A stretch of 64,000 bases of DNA, taken from NCBI RefSeq assembly GCF_000208745.1, contig NC_030850.1:14415577-14479576 (forward strand), in the 5' to 3' direction. Shown one piece after another: positions 24,041 through 35,488 of the stretch (position 1 is its first letter; every line of letters begins with the position of its first letter). A program made the translations under genes and the position numbers. The notes under the pieces were generated by a model, which was not told the DNA's origin, did no database searches, and saw only the letters and a program-made list of their open reading frames with translations. Source of the stretch: Theobroma cacao. Its lineage: Eukaryota > Streptophyta > Magnoliopsida > Malvales > Malvaceae.

Positions 24041-25073
24041 TCTTTTATGAAAGTTTATACATACTATTAACTTTATTTTTGTTTTAACAAGACAAAATTG
24101 ATTGAACTTAATGAGCTTTAAAAATGAAAAATATTTTTGAGTATGAAGAAAAATCTAAAAGAATTGTTAAAGCTGAACTTAATATAAAAATATATTGAAA
24201 TGCTTTAATTATTTGAACATATTTTTAATATGGATGACCATGCTATTAATTTTCTCAAAAGTCTTTTGTTTTCAAAATTATATGTGCCAACCTAACGTTT
24301 AAGTTTTCAAATGAAATAACTTGATTCTTAAATAAAAAAGAAGAAAAATATATTTCTTTAATTACAGGAAGATTCGATTTTGGAGAGGAAAAAGTCAATT
24401 TTCGAACAAAGATCAACAATGAAAAATTGATTCTGAGATAAGGTGAAGTCAATTCTTGGAAGATAAAAGCTATAGACCTTGTGAAGAACCAACACTTAAG
24501 AGATAAAAAATCAATTCTAGAGAAATAAGCAGCAGAAGAAGAAAAGCAACAAAGAAATAATCGATTCTACAAGGAAAGGTTGAAGCACCAAAAGTACAAC
24601 TCAGAAATTTGGTGACCAAGAAAGGCATGGCACAACTGGATAAAAATGGAGGGGCAAAATTCAAACTTGAATTCAAATTTTGGCATTAGTACATAGTGAA
24701 GAACTAACACCTTGAAGCAAAAGAATCAATTATCCAAGATTGCAAAGGTGTCTCTTTTATGCCTAATTGTAGAAGAACTGATACCTCAAAATAGAAGAAT
24801 CGATTCTTCAGAGACAAAAAGCTCTAGACTTTGTGAAAAGCTGAAAATTCAACTACAAAGATTGATTCTACAAAAGCAACAAAACTTATGCAAGTTGGCT
24901 TGAACGTACAAGAAATTATTCAAAACTTACTCTAATGGGTAGAAAATCTCAAACACTATAAATATATATCTTGAGGATGTTAAAGCAAGAAGAAAAGTAG
25001 ATTTTGAAAGATTTTGAATCATCCTTGAAGAGGAAAAGAGCTATATAAATCTTAAACCCTAAACCCTAAAACA
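24041..25073. repeat. Unassigned repeat-like region with ATCGATTC motifs and a short telomere-like run
   Basis: There is no gene. Degenerate units of roughly 100 bp recur between 24420 and 24850 (GAAGAACTGATACCTCAAAA / GAATCGATTCTTCAG / AAAGCTCTAGACTTTGTG). A TATA-like CTATAAATATATA occurs near 24957. The right end is CTTAAACCCTAAACCCTAAA (25051-25070), a short interstitial telomere-type repeat, directly before LINE sequence resumes. It could be an LTR remnant, but I found no target duplication. Confidence 0.5.
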
Positions 25074-25075
25074 TA

Positions 25076-26497
25076 AAGTTATCACTACCCATATTTTTTA
25101 TGTCCTTTTTTTCAAATGCCAAAGGAATTAGAGATGAGCTTGAAAAAATAGAGCATAGGTTTTTATGGGAGGGAATTAATCACAACAAAGGAATTCACTA
25201 CATTTCCTAAGAAAAAGTATTCTAGCCTAAAGAGGAAGAGGGCTTGGGATTAGTAGATTTGGAAATTAAGAATAGAGGACTTCTTTCAAAATGGTTATGG
25301 ATGTATGGGAATGAGAAAGATGGTTGATGGAGACGTTTGGTGGCAGCTAAGAAAGACTACAATCCATGTGCCCTGTTACCCAAAGCTGCTGCGACTTGTA
25401 AATGTTCTAAAATTTGGAAAAGTATAGTTTCTCCTTTGTTGCCTACTAATATGTTTTTTTGTTCAATAGGTTCAAGCAAATTTGGAAGTTGTTGTAAGTG
25501 ACAGAAGATTTGTCTGAAAGATGAATTCCCAAGATAATTTGCATTAGTAGTGAACAAAGACGGAAGATTATGTGAGTATGGTCAATGGACTGGTGAAGGT
25601 TGGTAATGGCAAATTGAACTTAAAAGGTAGCTATTTGGATGGGAATTCAAGCAATGGACACGATTATAGGGCTACTTGAGGGATTACACATTAGGTGAGG
25701 AATTTAAGGATGGAATCATATGAAAAGCTACACCTAGTGGTATATTTTCTTCCAAGTCCTTTTGTAAAATTGCTAGAAATTCTTACTTTAAATCTCATGA
25801 ACTTTGGAAAGGAATATGGCTCAAGTATGCTCCTTATAGAGTTGAAATTTTTGAGTGGCAATTGATGTGGGAAAATTACTGATTAGGGGGTTAATTGGGT
25901 TTAATCTCGTTGTCTAAAAAAATTATTTCTAGAATGGAGAGCTATAGCGATGGATTACGATAGAAGGAAAATTTGGTTGATGGCGTTTTATTCTATAACT
26001 TGGTCCATTTGGCTATTTCGAAATGATATTATTTTTAATGGGAAAACTTGGGACATTTGACAAGGTTATGACATGATTAAGCTTCAAATTATGGTTTGAA
26101 GGAAAGCTAAATGGCCTTGAGTTGATAATATTAGTGGATGATGTATTCAGAAATCCGACTTCAATTTGTTCTATTTAGAAATTAGAAAAAATCAATGAGG
26201 AAATTAAAGGCTTGAGAACTCAAGTAAGATGGGTTAAATTTAATGTTGATGGAGCTACAACAGGTAATCCAGGTAGGGCAGGAATTAAAGGAGTTTTACA
26301 ATATGTTCAGGGCAAAGTTATTATAAATTTTCAAAACAAATTGGTGCTTATGATGCCAACCATGCTGAGGTTTTAGCCATTCATGAGGTCTCCATATTAT
26401 TTTTCAAGCACTTGAAAAATTCTCAACTTAAATTGTGGATTGAAAGCGATTCCTTCAATGTAGTGACACGAATTTGTAATGTTGTGAAAACACTATG
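25076..26497 (+). pseudogene. L1-type LINE, 3' fragment part 1: end of reverse transcriptase, zinc region, start of RNase H
   Basis: The first residues (SLPIFFMSFF, then MPKGIRDELEKIEHRFLWEG) are the conserved stretch after the plant LINE reverse transcriptase palm. GLGLVDLEIKNRGLLSKWLW follows. A degenerate zinc-binding region lies about 25600-26100 (WSIWLFRNDIIF). RNase H begins near 26230 with VKFNVDGATTGNPGRAG, then HAEVLAIHEV and WIESDSFNVV. Many stops and frameshifts are present. The frame is interrupted at 26498 by a solo LTR. The missing palm domain and the gap to 19502 mean the two LINE pieces may be one deleted element or two separate ones. Confidence 0.82.
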
Positions 26498-27678
26498 TGT
26501 TGGTCCCAAGTAAATGTGCTAGAGGACAATTTGTAATAGCACTTTTCGGCTCTTACTAAAATTGGCTCTAAGTTGAGGACAAATGCAAGATAAAAGAAAG
26601 ATTTAAAGATGAATGAAAAACTAAAAACAGAGTAGACAATCACACAAGAATTTATAGTGGTTCGGTCCAAGACTTACATCCACTACCTTGATTGTTCAAC
26701 GAAGGATTTTCTAAACCAATCACTATGAACGGTGAAATTCACAAGCTTTCACCAACTTTTTACAATGGCTTTTATCAGGCTTAGCCAAAACCTTTCACAA
26801 TGGTTTTTACCGAGATCAACTAAAACCCAACAACTAACTTTTCTAGGCTAAGTTAGAACCTATACACTTAATCAAGCAATCCAAGCTTGAATAAATTCCC
26901 TTAGAGTGTCTTGCACACTCTAAGTATACAAGGAAAAGAGAAATAAAGGTGTATCTATGATCACTTGCTTGATCTAAGTGGTACAAAGTGAAGTGCTTGA
27001 ATCTTTTACAAGGATAAACGTGGAGTGCAGAAAAATGCAGAGAGTATTTGCTGGTTTTTCAGCTCTTTCTTGTTCTTGGAAGCCTTAATTACATTTTTAG
27101 CCGTTGAAAGCCTCTTAAATATTTGAAAAATCAGCTCTGATAAGTGTTAGGTAGTTTTTGACCGTTGAAAACAGTTTTGTTGCAGTTTTGGCCATTAATC
27201 TGTCTTCTAGTACACTATTCAAATTTTTTGGCAGAATGCTTTTAGTCGACTAACTGATATCTTAGTCGACTAAGTTGTTTCTGTCTTCTGTTCTCTGCTT
27301 CTGGCAGTGAGCACTTAGTCGACTAACTTCCTTCTTAGTCGATTAAGTTGGTTTTGTCTTGAAGTCTATATTTTTGGCAGTCGACTCTTAGTCGACTAAC
27401 CCATTTCTTGGTCGACTAAGTCTTTTCTGTTTCTCAATACTCTTGAGCCTGCTAACTTCTAATTCGAATTTTAGCTGACTAACCCTTCATTATTCAACTA
27501 AGGAGCTTTTTATTTTGTTGATTAGTTGTGGCTTTTTATTCATATACTTTTTTATATGTCCCATGGAATTATTTATTTATCATTAACATACAATTCTTGT
27601 CCTGCACACTTACGTAGAATTATTAGACACAAATGAATAGGAATGTTTTATTATCATCAAAAACTAATGGAGTCAACA
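26498..27678 (+). repeat. SIRE/Maximus-like Copia solo LTR, 1181 bp, with target duplication CTATG
   Basis: It starts TGTTGGTCCCAAG and ends GGAGTCAACA, flanked by CTATG on both sides (26493-26497 and 27679-27683). The motifs GTGCTAGAGG, AATAGCACTTTTCGGCTC and TATAGTGGTTCGGTCCAAGA are typical of SIRE-type LTRs. No internal element sequence adjoins, so it is a solo LTR. Removing it and one CTATG copy restores the LINE RNase H reading frame (...VVKTLWIYRQY...). Confidence 0.93.
27242..27419. repeat. Cluster of TTAGTCGACTAA palindromes within the solo LTR
   Basis: The 12-bp perfect palindrome occurs at 27242-27253, 27262-27273, 27315-27326 and 27388-27399. One-base variants are at 27335-27346 and 27408-27419, and a bare GTCGAC is at 27380-27385. 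They are spaced in pairs about 20 bp apart. Confidence 0.95.
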
Positions 27679-27683
27679 CTATG

Positions 27684-28400
27684 GATTTATAGACAATATA
27701 TGCTACAAATTGAGTGGCTGCAAAAGTATATTATCTCTTGGAAGGCTACGCACACATTAAAGGAGTTCAATCATGATGTTGATGAATTGGCCAAACAAGG
27801 AGTTATAAAGGGAGAGTAATCTTGTAAAGTTCTACGAAAGTGGGGTCCAAATAGAAAGTTTTTATGAGATGGAATCCGAATAAAGAGGTGTTTTAGGAGA
27901 AAGGAAGCGAATTTAGATTTGACTTCTTAGGAATTTGAGTTTTATAATAAGCAGTTGTATTGATGTGAGGGAGTTGGACACGGTTGGGAAGAATTTGAAT
28001 TTATATTTGATTCTCATCAAATATGATGGAAAGTAAACACTGGCTAGAAGTATTTAGTAACTACCTTGAGACATTTGGACAACTCCAACTGTGAAAAAAG
28101 CTTTAGGACAACATAAATTGGGGCTAGCATACAACGTAATTCAATTTAGGACATTCTTCATCTTGGTTTAGACAGTCAACAGTGGGTTCCACATGAAATA
28201 ATTCAGTTATTTGGCCAATTTATGAATAAATTTAATTGGTTGTAGTTATTGATCTTCATGTACCTGGTTTTATTTAGTCGCTCTGATTTTATGAAGTCAA
28301 GTTGGACTTAGGCATCCAATCTCCCCAAATTGGATGTTATTAGGATTGGAGTTGTTTTTTTAACTTCCTTCATTGTTATTTTTATTTTTGTTTTTATGTA
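27684..28400 (+). pseudogene. L1-type LINE, 3' fragment part 2: end of RNase H and 3' untranslated region
   Basis: It continues the RNase H domain after the solo LTR, with the conserved HTLKEFNHDVDELAKQGV near 27750-27810 and a stop at 27817-27819. The remaining bases are noncoding and end in a T-rich stretch near 28400, with a good LINE-like 3' region but no clean poly(A) boundary. Confidence 0.75.
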
Positions 28401-28429
28401 TTCATAAAGTGCAAGTCAATATGTCCCTT

Positions 28430-29050
28430 AAACAAACAAGTTAATAATCTTAGAGAGTTAGATGATGAAATACTAAAATAAGAAGTTGATGAAGAGATTC
28501 AAAATGCTCATAATCGTGATGAAGAGGATCAACTTATTAATTTAAATGTTGCATTCCTAAAAATATATATGATCCAAGTCAATGGGAAAATATTGATACA
28601 AATTTAAGAGATTTATCAGTAGAAAAAGGTCTAATTAAAGTTAATGATCTAGATTTTCTTAAAGATGAATTTTTAAGACAATTTTTTGCTACATACTATA
28701 TTTAAAAGTTGGCAAATGGAGAGACACATGAAAGAAGATGGCTAGTTTATTCAAAAGACTTAGATAGAGTATTTTGTTTTTGTTGTAAATTGTTTAATTA
28801 AGCTTCTAGTATAAGTAAACTAGCTAATGTTGACACCAGAGCTTGGAGAAACGTTAGTGCTAAGCTTAAGAGTTATGTAATAAGTAATGAGCATATTACT
28901 AATATGAGTTCTTAGATTGATTTAGAAATGAGATTATTGAAAAATAAAACAATTGATAAAAGTGTTCAAGAACAAATAAAAAGAGATGAAGATCATTGGA
29001 AAAAAGTATTAACAAAAATTCTTGCTATAGTAAAAACTAATATGCAGGAA
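28430..29050 (+). pseudogene. Fragment of a TTF-type zinc finger / DUF4371 hAT-related protein
   Basis: Conceptual translation across stops gives the conserved N-terminal region of this plant family: an IYDPSQWENIDTNLRDL block, [30 protein letters not shown], then AWRNVSAKLKSYVISNEHIT and a WIDLEMRLLKNKTIDKSVQ-type block. The remainder of the protein (DUF4371 and dimerisation domain) is missing. At least four in-frame stops occur. These genes are usually transposon-derived; I treat it as a mobile-element relic. Confidence 0.75.
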
Positions 29051-29410
29051 CTATGGTTTTTTTTAATAATTTTTTTAATTTTAATAAAAAATACCTCATT
29101 TGAATATTTCGTTTTAAACTTTTAAACTTATTGAGCCGCTCCTATAGATGACGTTCCTATTTTATTGAATAAAACAGACTAATAATTTCATTTATACAAT
29201 CTAAGTAGGCATTACCCTAAGAGCACAAACAAACCAGGCATTTTTTTTTTATCTTTCATTTATATATAAAACAGACTAATATATATTATTGTTTAATTAA
29301 AATATATTTTTTTAATATTTTTTTCTTTTATTAAATAGGGTCTAGGGTTTGGAGTTTAATATTGCTGATTAAACCTAGATTTTCTTTCCATATAGCACGT
29401 CAATGAATTA

Positions 29411-29420
29411 ATATATATAT
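29411..29420 (+). promoter_or_regulatory. Putative TATA box of the defensin-like gene
   Basis: TATATATATT lies about 95 bp before the ATG, at the point where the deleted paralog diverges. Position and sequence only. Confidence 0.45.
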
Positions 29421-29513
29421 TGGCTACACTTTTCATCTTCCTAAACCTAATTGACTTTGTGTTGTTTTGTTTTTCGATCTTTCTTGTAAAAGTTGAAGCG
29501 CTAGGTTAAAAGA

Positions 29514-29953
29514 ATGGGCCAAGTAAAAGTTTTCTCCTTCCTCCTCCTTGCTGCCCTCATCCTATTCATTGGTATGTCGCACCCTCTCTTCAAAACACGT
29601 TACAAGTTTGTTTCAGTTTATACTTTGTATCTCATTCTGTGGTAAAACCAATTTGAGTTTAAATCATTTTTGCAATGGTTTATGTATCTAGAATTAATAA
29701 TACAGTTAAATATGAAGATTAACAGTAAACTTGTTGGATTGTTGTTTTTATAGATTTTGGGCAAGTACAAGTAGTGGCTGCTCAAGCAAGATGCTGCAAC
29801 AATCATCCTGACCTTGGGAGATGTTTGCCTGGGCAGGATGATGATCCCCAAAAGGGTGGCAAATGCTGGAATTATTGCAGCTCAGGTTGTCAGAAAGGAG
29901 GTTTTTGCAAGAGAATGAAGGATGGTCATCACGAATGTCATTGTTATTGTTAA
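29514..29953 (+). CDS. Defensin-like (DEFL) secreted cysteine-rich peptide, two exons, 85 aa
   Basis: Exons 29514-29571 and 29754-29953 join in frame across a GT-AG intron (ATTCATTG|GTATGT ... TTTTATAG|ATTTTG), giving 258 nt with stop TAA. Residues 1-31 are a hydrophobic signal peptide (LLLAALILFI core) encoded mostly by exon 1, the usual defensin-like gene layout. The mature part starts near ARCC and has ten cysteines: CC, then C-x13-C-x3-C-x3-C-x5-C-x9-C-x-C-x-C, ending CHCYC. That pattern, with GGKCWNYC and GGFCKR, matches the plant defensin-like/LCR family of small secreted peptides, which act in defence or reproductive signalling. The exact role cannot be told. The gene stands alone in a duplicated block whose other copy has lost it. 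All splice and coding features look intact. Confidence 0.88.
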
Positions 29954-30654
29954 TTCTATTGTCTAGTACCCAACAAAATAATGCTTTGTGGCTTTTACAT
30001 TAAGTAATTACTATGCTATTCTCAACCCTTTTTGTTTTCCTCTTTTTTATTTTTAATAATATATAATAAGTGGTAAGATGCTCATTGACTTAGAATATCA
30101 TTCTTATTATCCTGAAATTGGTAAATATTGGACTTCTTGCATTTTCGGACGTGAAAAATGGAAACTTATGAGGTAGAAACAAACAAGAAAAAAATATATC
30201 TGGTTCTCATGCGTGTCATTTCAATTAGGAATGAACTATTTTTTTCATTACTTTTTAGTAGATTATTTATCAATTATTATTATTTACACATATAAAACTT
30301 ATTCACATAAAATATGAAAGACATATACATGAATATTAATTGTAAACATAATAAATTATAAAAATATGAAAAAATATTTGACCTTTCAACTATTAAAATT
30401 ATATTTAATATCAAGATATGAATATTAATTATAGACATAATAAAATGTAATAAATATAAAGATATGAAAAGATATTTGACCTTTTAATTATTAAAATCAT
30501 ATTTAATATCAAGATAATATCAAAGTGGATATTCTTTATCATTACCTTTAAATATTTTATTGTTGTTTCTCGTTTATCACTATTTATATATACAATATCA
30601 ACTTATGATAAATTGAAAAATTATATATATATATATATTGAAAAGTAAGAAATT

Positions 30655-30950
30655 TCATTTATAAAAAAGGAAATAATGGAAATAATAATTCACCTAAACA
30701 AAATGACGGACACTTACCAGAACAACAAAATCGCTGCGGGGGCCAAGAACACAACTCAAAGCCACCCAATGTAGCCACCCTGTATACAAAAGTCCATGCA
30801 CAGACACAACAGCCAGCACAAGACAAGAGCAAGGAATCAACAACCGCAAAGGACCCTTGCAAGACCTTAAGCTATACAAAAGAAGTGCAACAGGAACATT
30901 AAGAACACAACTGAACCGACCCAATCAAGACACAAGCTCAATTATTATAT
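30655..30950 (-). mobile_element. Probable LINE 3'-end fragment, minus strand
   Basis: This is a locally GC-richer segment in AT-rich DNA. Read on the minus strand it passes through TTGGCCCCCGCAGCG and TTTTGTTGTTCTGG and ends in a T/A-rich tail (TTTCCTTTTTTATAAATGAA), like the 3' end of plant LINEs. The long minus-strand frames here have no recognisable domain. Confidence 0.42.
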
Positions 30951-31812
30951 ATTCATATAAATAATAATTGAAAACATATTAAAAAATAATAAAATAATAA
31001 AAAATATGAAATAGAGTCGAATCTTCCAGCCACGAAAGCCGCGTTTGGCATTGAGATAATAAGCTTGGTCATGGATTAGAGTTTCAACCACTCCTCAATG
31101 TAAAACAACCAAAAACATTTTGACTTTTACTGTTAAAAGGAGAGTTACTCCAATGCCTTTATACAACTTAGCTTTTTATTATTCAATTAAGTAACTTCGG
31201 ATATTTTAACTCTAACACAACAAAATATCAAACATCCAAAATTTTTTAAATTTAGATTACAATGTTTAATTTGATATAAGTGCATGAATTTCATACTCAA
31301 AGAATTAGTTCAAATCCTTTTTATCCTAAATAAAAATATAAAATTATAAATATATTTAAAATTACATCACAATCTCAATTTTCCAACCACGGTTTTATTG
31401 AAATCAAATTAAAGTTAAATAAAATTTAAGTTAGACTAATTTCAAAATGGTTCAATTTAATTTTTTTTTATTTAATCAACAGTTCACTCATTTCATAATT
31501 CATGGAAAGTTTTAATTTAATACCATTGGCACTGCTCATTTTTTACTTTTTAAATCATTGTTTACATTGATCAATTGAAAAAAAAAAAAGAATGCAAACA
31601 AAATTCCAAAAATAGCCTTAACACTTCTATAACTATAAAAAATGCCAAACATGGACAAAGAGAAAAGACGGTGGCCACGTAATAGGAGGAAGCAACAATG
31701 CTCAAACGGGAAAGTGCTCAATATTGACCACTCTCTTTTTCTCGTTTTACTTTGTCCGAGGTGAGCCTCAGAGATAACGCGGTCCTCAAAATTGTTGATT
31801 GACACAGAAGTC

Positions 31813-34161
31813 ATGGACTCCAATCCCCAACAGCCCGGTTCGTCTCTTTTCTTTTCTTTTCTTTCTTCTTCTAATTCTCCTTTTCATAACAAAAAGGCTA
31901 TTATTTTTGTTAGGGTTTATCATGTTTTGGCCGATCGATTGATTCAATATCGAATTGTAGGGTTTTTAATTCGTACTGCTTTTTATTGCTTCTGTTTGGT
32001 TGATGATTTTGCTAAGGAAATCCAGAATCTATCGATTTAGTTTCCGAAATTTGAGATTTTATCTGATTTCTTTTTGGCCGTTTTTGGGGGATTGTTTATC
32101 AAAGAATTAGTACAAGAAATCGAAGTTTAATTAATTAACATGGGTTGGAATTTGGATGTTGAAAATTTTAAATATTTGAGATTTTATCTGATAATTTATT
32201 TATTTTTATATTTATTGGCCCTTTTTGGGGGATTCTTTATGAAAGAATTATGACAGGAAATTGAGGAGTGATTAATTAACTTGGATTGGAATCTGGATCT
32301 ATTAATTTTAAATATTTGAAAATTATATATATATATATTATTTTTTTTTGGTGTGTAATTTGCCTGCACTTGTTGTTCTGCAACTTTAGCTGCTGGTGGC
32401 TCTCCTCCTAAACCATGGGAGCAAGCTGGAAGCTCATCTGGTTCTGGACCCTTTAAGCCACCATCACCGGGCAGCACCAGTGATGTGGTTGAAGCATCTG
32501 GAACAGCAAGACCGGGTGAAATTGTTTCGACTACTGATAGAACTACGGCTGTGAATAGAAATGCTGTTGGTAGGCCTTTACCGAGCAGACCTTGGGAGCA
32601 ACAAAATTACGGGAGCACTTATGGAGGTGGAGGTTTAATTCAACTATTATAATGCAAATGGTTACTTAATTGTGGAGCTTGTCTAAGTTTGATGTTTGAT
32701 GCAGGTTATGGTTCTGGTTTAAACTACAACTCAGGGTATGGTTCAGGAATGTATGGTTCGTATGGTGGACTGGGGTCTTATGGGGGTGGATTGTATGGTA
32801 ACGGCATGTATAGAGGAGGTTATGGTGGTCTATATGGGAACTCTGGAATGTACGGTGGTGGAATGTATGGTGGTGGTCTTGGTGGCTTTGGGGGTCCAAT
32901 GGGTGGTTATGGGGTGGGCATGGGTCCATACGGTGAGCAAGATCCTAATAATCCATATGGTGCTCCATCATCCCCACCAGGCTTTTGGATCTCCTTCCTC
33001 CGAGTGGTAATTCCTTTCTCATCTTATCATTCATACTTAACATGTCCAGTCCTTAGATGTAACGGCTGCCAAGACCTCAGTTATCAATGTGGTTATGAGA
33101 AACAGGAACCTGATGATTTTTCATTTCTTACAAGTCCAAGAGACTGCTTTTTTCTTGACTGGACATTATAGTTGATAATAAGGAACTTTGAATCTTTTTT
33201 TTTTTTTTTTGTGTCCTTTGCACTATTTCTTGAGCTCAAAGTATGCTTACAAGAATATTCCTGTATTTCGTATTTTACTGTCCATCAAAGTATTAAAATA
33301 AGAAATTTAGGGGAAGGTAGTGGGTTGGGGATGGTTTGTTGGGTGGTCGCTGAGGAGCTTCCATGGAGATGGGGGACATGTCCATGGGGACTTATCTTTT
33401 CGACCGTAAAATGTCAGAAACACTTGATGAGCTGTTATTTAAGTCTAAATATTTCCCCACTTGATCTAGATTTTTGATACAGGGCTAGATTGCAGCAAGT
33501 TCATTACATCTTATTTGGGTAATAAGGAAGTGTTTGTACTAAAAACGAAGACAATTTATCTTTTAAGATTTGGGGGCCAGTTGTTTCATGACATTGTTTT
33601 ATGAATCTACCCGTTTGTATAAATTTTGCCTTCTCAAGCTGCATCCTTTCACTGTGTCATATTGATTATTGCTTTCTTGACCGATTGCAGATGCAAGGTG
33701 TTGTTAACTTCTTTGGGCGGATATCTATTCTGATAGACCAGAATACACAAGCATTCCACATGTTTATGTCTGCTCTTCTTCAGGTGTTGCTTTCTTTATA
33801 TTTATCTTTCCCTTTTTTCCAAATTTGATATGGAATCATTAAATTGGAGGTGATTTTTATAAAATAATAATAGTTGAATTAAGGAATAATGTCTTTTGGT
33901 GAGTGAAATTTACAACATGTTAACTCATGGCATCATTGTTTGCAGCTTTTTGATCGCACAGGATTGTTGTATGGAGAATTAGCTAGATTTGTGTTAAGAC
34001 TGCTGGGAATCAAAACAAAACCCAGAAAGATCAATCAAGCGGGACCTGATGGACTCCCAGCACCCCATAAGCCTTATGGGAATCAAAACTATATTGAGGG
34101 GCCAAAGGCAGCTCCAAGTGGTGCATGGGACAATGTATGGGGAGAAAATGGTAGCAGTTAG
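31813..34161 (+). CDS. PEX13: Peroxin 13, peroxisomal import docking protein, five exons, 292 aa
   Basis: The exons are 31813-31837, 32390-32632, 32705-33006, 33691-33783 and 33946-34161, all with GT-AG borders, total 879 nt. PEX13 is a peroxisomal membrane protein that docks the cargo receptors PEX5 and PEX7 for matrix protein import. The N terminus (MDSNPQQPA, GSPPKPWEQAG) and the second PLPSRPWEQQ motif match plant PEX13. Residues about 90-160 are a Tyr/Gly-rich tract with YGG, MYGG and GLGG repeats; in other organisms this tract forms a cohesive import meshwork. The conserved Pex13 core follows (GFWISFLRVMQGVVNFFGRI, FHMFMSALLQLFDRTGLLYG). As in other plants there is no SH3 domain. The C terminus reads SGAWDNVWGENGSS. 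It looks intact. Confidence 0.96.
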
Positions 34162-35488
34162 TTTGGTAGTCAATTTCCATCCAAGGATGCCAGGTAAATT
34201 GACCGGAAATTAAGAAAGGCTTCTTGCAGCACAGATTAGACAAATACAACTGCTTGCACCTGTTTGACTCACCGTGGTTGATGAAGGCTAGGTGGTGCTC
34301 ATCCGAAGAGCGTTCGTGGCCAAAGTTCTTCTGCATGGTTTGAATGTCCCAAGAACTCCCATAGTGTTAAAAGTGGAGACATAATAATAGAACACTAAAT
34401 GTGCTTATAGGCTTCGCGATATTAAAGAAAGGAAAATAAGATGCGCTTGAATGTGAAGTCACAGTGGTTTATTTTTCAAAATGAATAAGTGTTTACTGTT
34501 TTGGATTACCCTGGTAGTTTTAATAACACTCAAAAAGCTATAATAATTTTTTTTTTCTTTTTGCAACCTGTATAGCTAAAAAGAAGGAGAAATCTCGCCT
34601 CCCAAAACCAATGGAAAAACTTGTTGCAATAGTTTCAGATTCTCCGTCATATACGGACACCATGTGCCTCACTGCATTACTATATAAAAGTTCCACAAGA
34701 AAGACGTCATCCTTGGTGCATGACTGACACTCCGCACAAGCTTACATTGGCAACTGGGGTCACCCAACAGTCCACTGGTTTCTCTCAATTTCAATGGCTG
34801 AAAAATCTGTCCTAGTCAACAACTTGGTCATCCAAATTCCAAGAAAGGCAACCGGGATACTCTCTATGCTTACATTGATTTTTTGGCAAACCTTTGCAGT
34901 ATTAATGAAGAACATTTGTTCATTTCTAGCCTCACCAGAGGTTCAATACTTTGGATTGCGATTCCCCATCTAATGGATTAAGGACAGACATTGGTTGAAC
35001 CATTGCCCAACAACCTGCCCCAACTCTCCCCTCCCTCAAGATCCCTTCGATCAAGATTGGCCCATTGAAAAGATAATAACTAGAATTTGCAAACACAGTC
35101 ATGCAAAATCCACATAATTTGCGGGGCATACAATGCTAGACTAAAGATCGGACAGTTACAAAAATTAAAGTGTGGCAGTCTCTTTGGCCAAACACAAGTG
35201 AGGTATCATAATGTTCTTAAACAAGGTGTTCTTTTTTCATCTTTACTGAATACAAGATTGCAATTCAAAGAATAATAATAATAATAAAGGTTAAGAAAAA
35301 TCTCACGCTCTAAGAAAACCTTACATCATTTTAACTTCTTTCTGTTCAAATAATCAAATATATTTATCAATGCAACTAACTAACTTAATGTTAGAGGTGA
35401 CCTTATCAATCAAGATAGAAATTGCAACAACTTGACTGGTACACATTAGTATCAACAGCTTTCCATGCCATATAAGATAGTCAATCTC
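34162..35488. other. Convergent intergenic region between PEX13 and the F-box gene
   Basis: It holds the 3' untranslated regions of PEX13 (+) and of the minus-strand F-box gene. Short frames in it have no recognisable domain. An (AAT)n run lies at 35271-35287. No transposon is recognised. Confidence 0.6.

Larger units (their letters stand above)
29240..31480. repeat. Duplicated block containing the defensin-like gene
   Basis: Collinear similarity to 16555-18000 covers the promoter, 3' flank, AT-rich sub-repeats, a LINE-like fragment and a downstream noncoding stretch. The two copies are about 12.7 kb apart, in the same orientation, and now separated by transposons. The gene body is present only here. 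The LINE-like fragment present in both copies shows that it was inserted before the duplication. Confidence 0.8.

Noticed and set aside
27242..27419. Regularly spaced palindromes resembling a CRISPR array
   Set aside because: Repeats are 12 bp, spacing is irregular and the host is a plant; they are part of a Copia LTR.
30659..30924. Minus-strand frames with hydrophobic, cysteine-containing translation
   Set aside because: They fall in a LINE-like 3' fragment that is duplicated at 17241-17524; no domain and no conservation of the frame.
32666..33010. Frames opposite or shifted to the PEX13 Tyr/Gly tract
   Set aside because: Shadows of the repetitive third PEX13 exon; low-complexity His/Pro or Met/Val translations.
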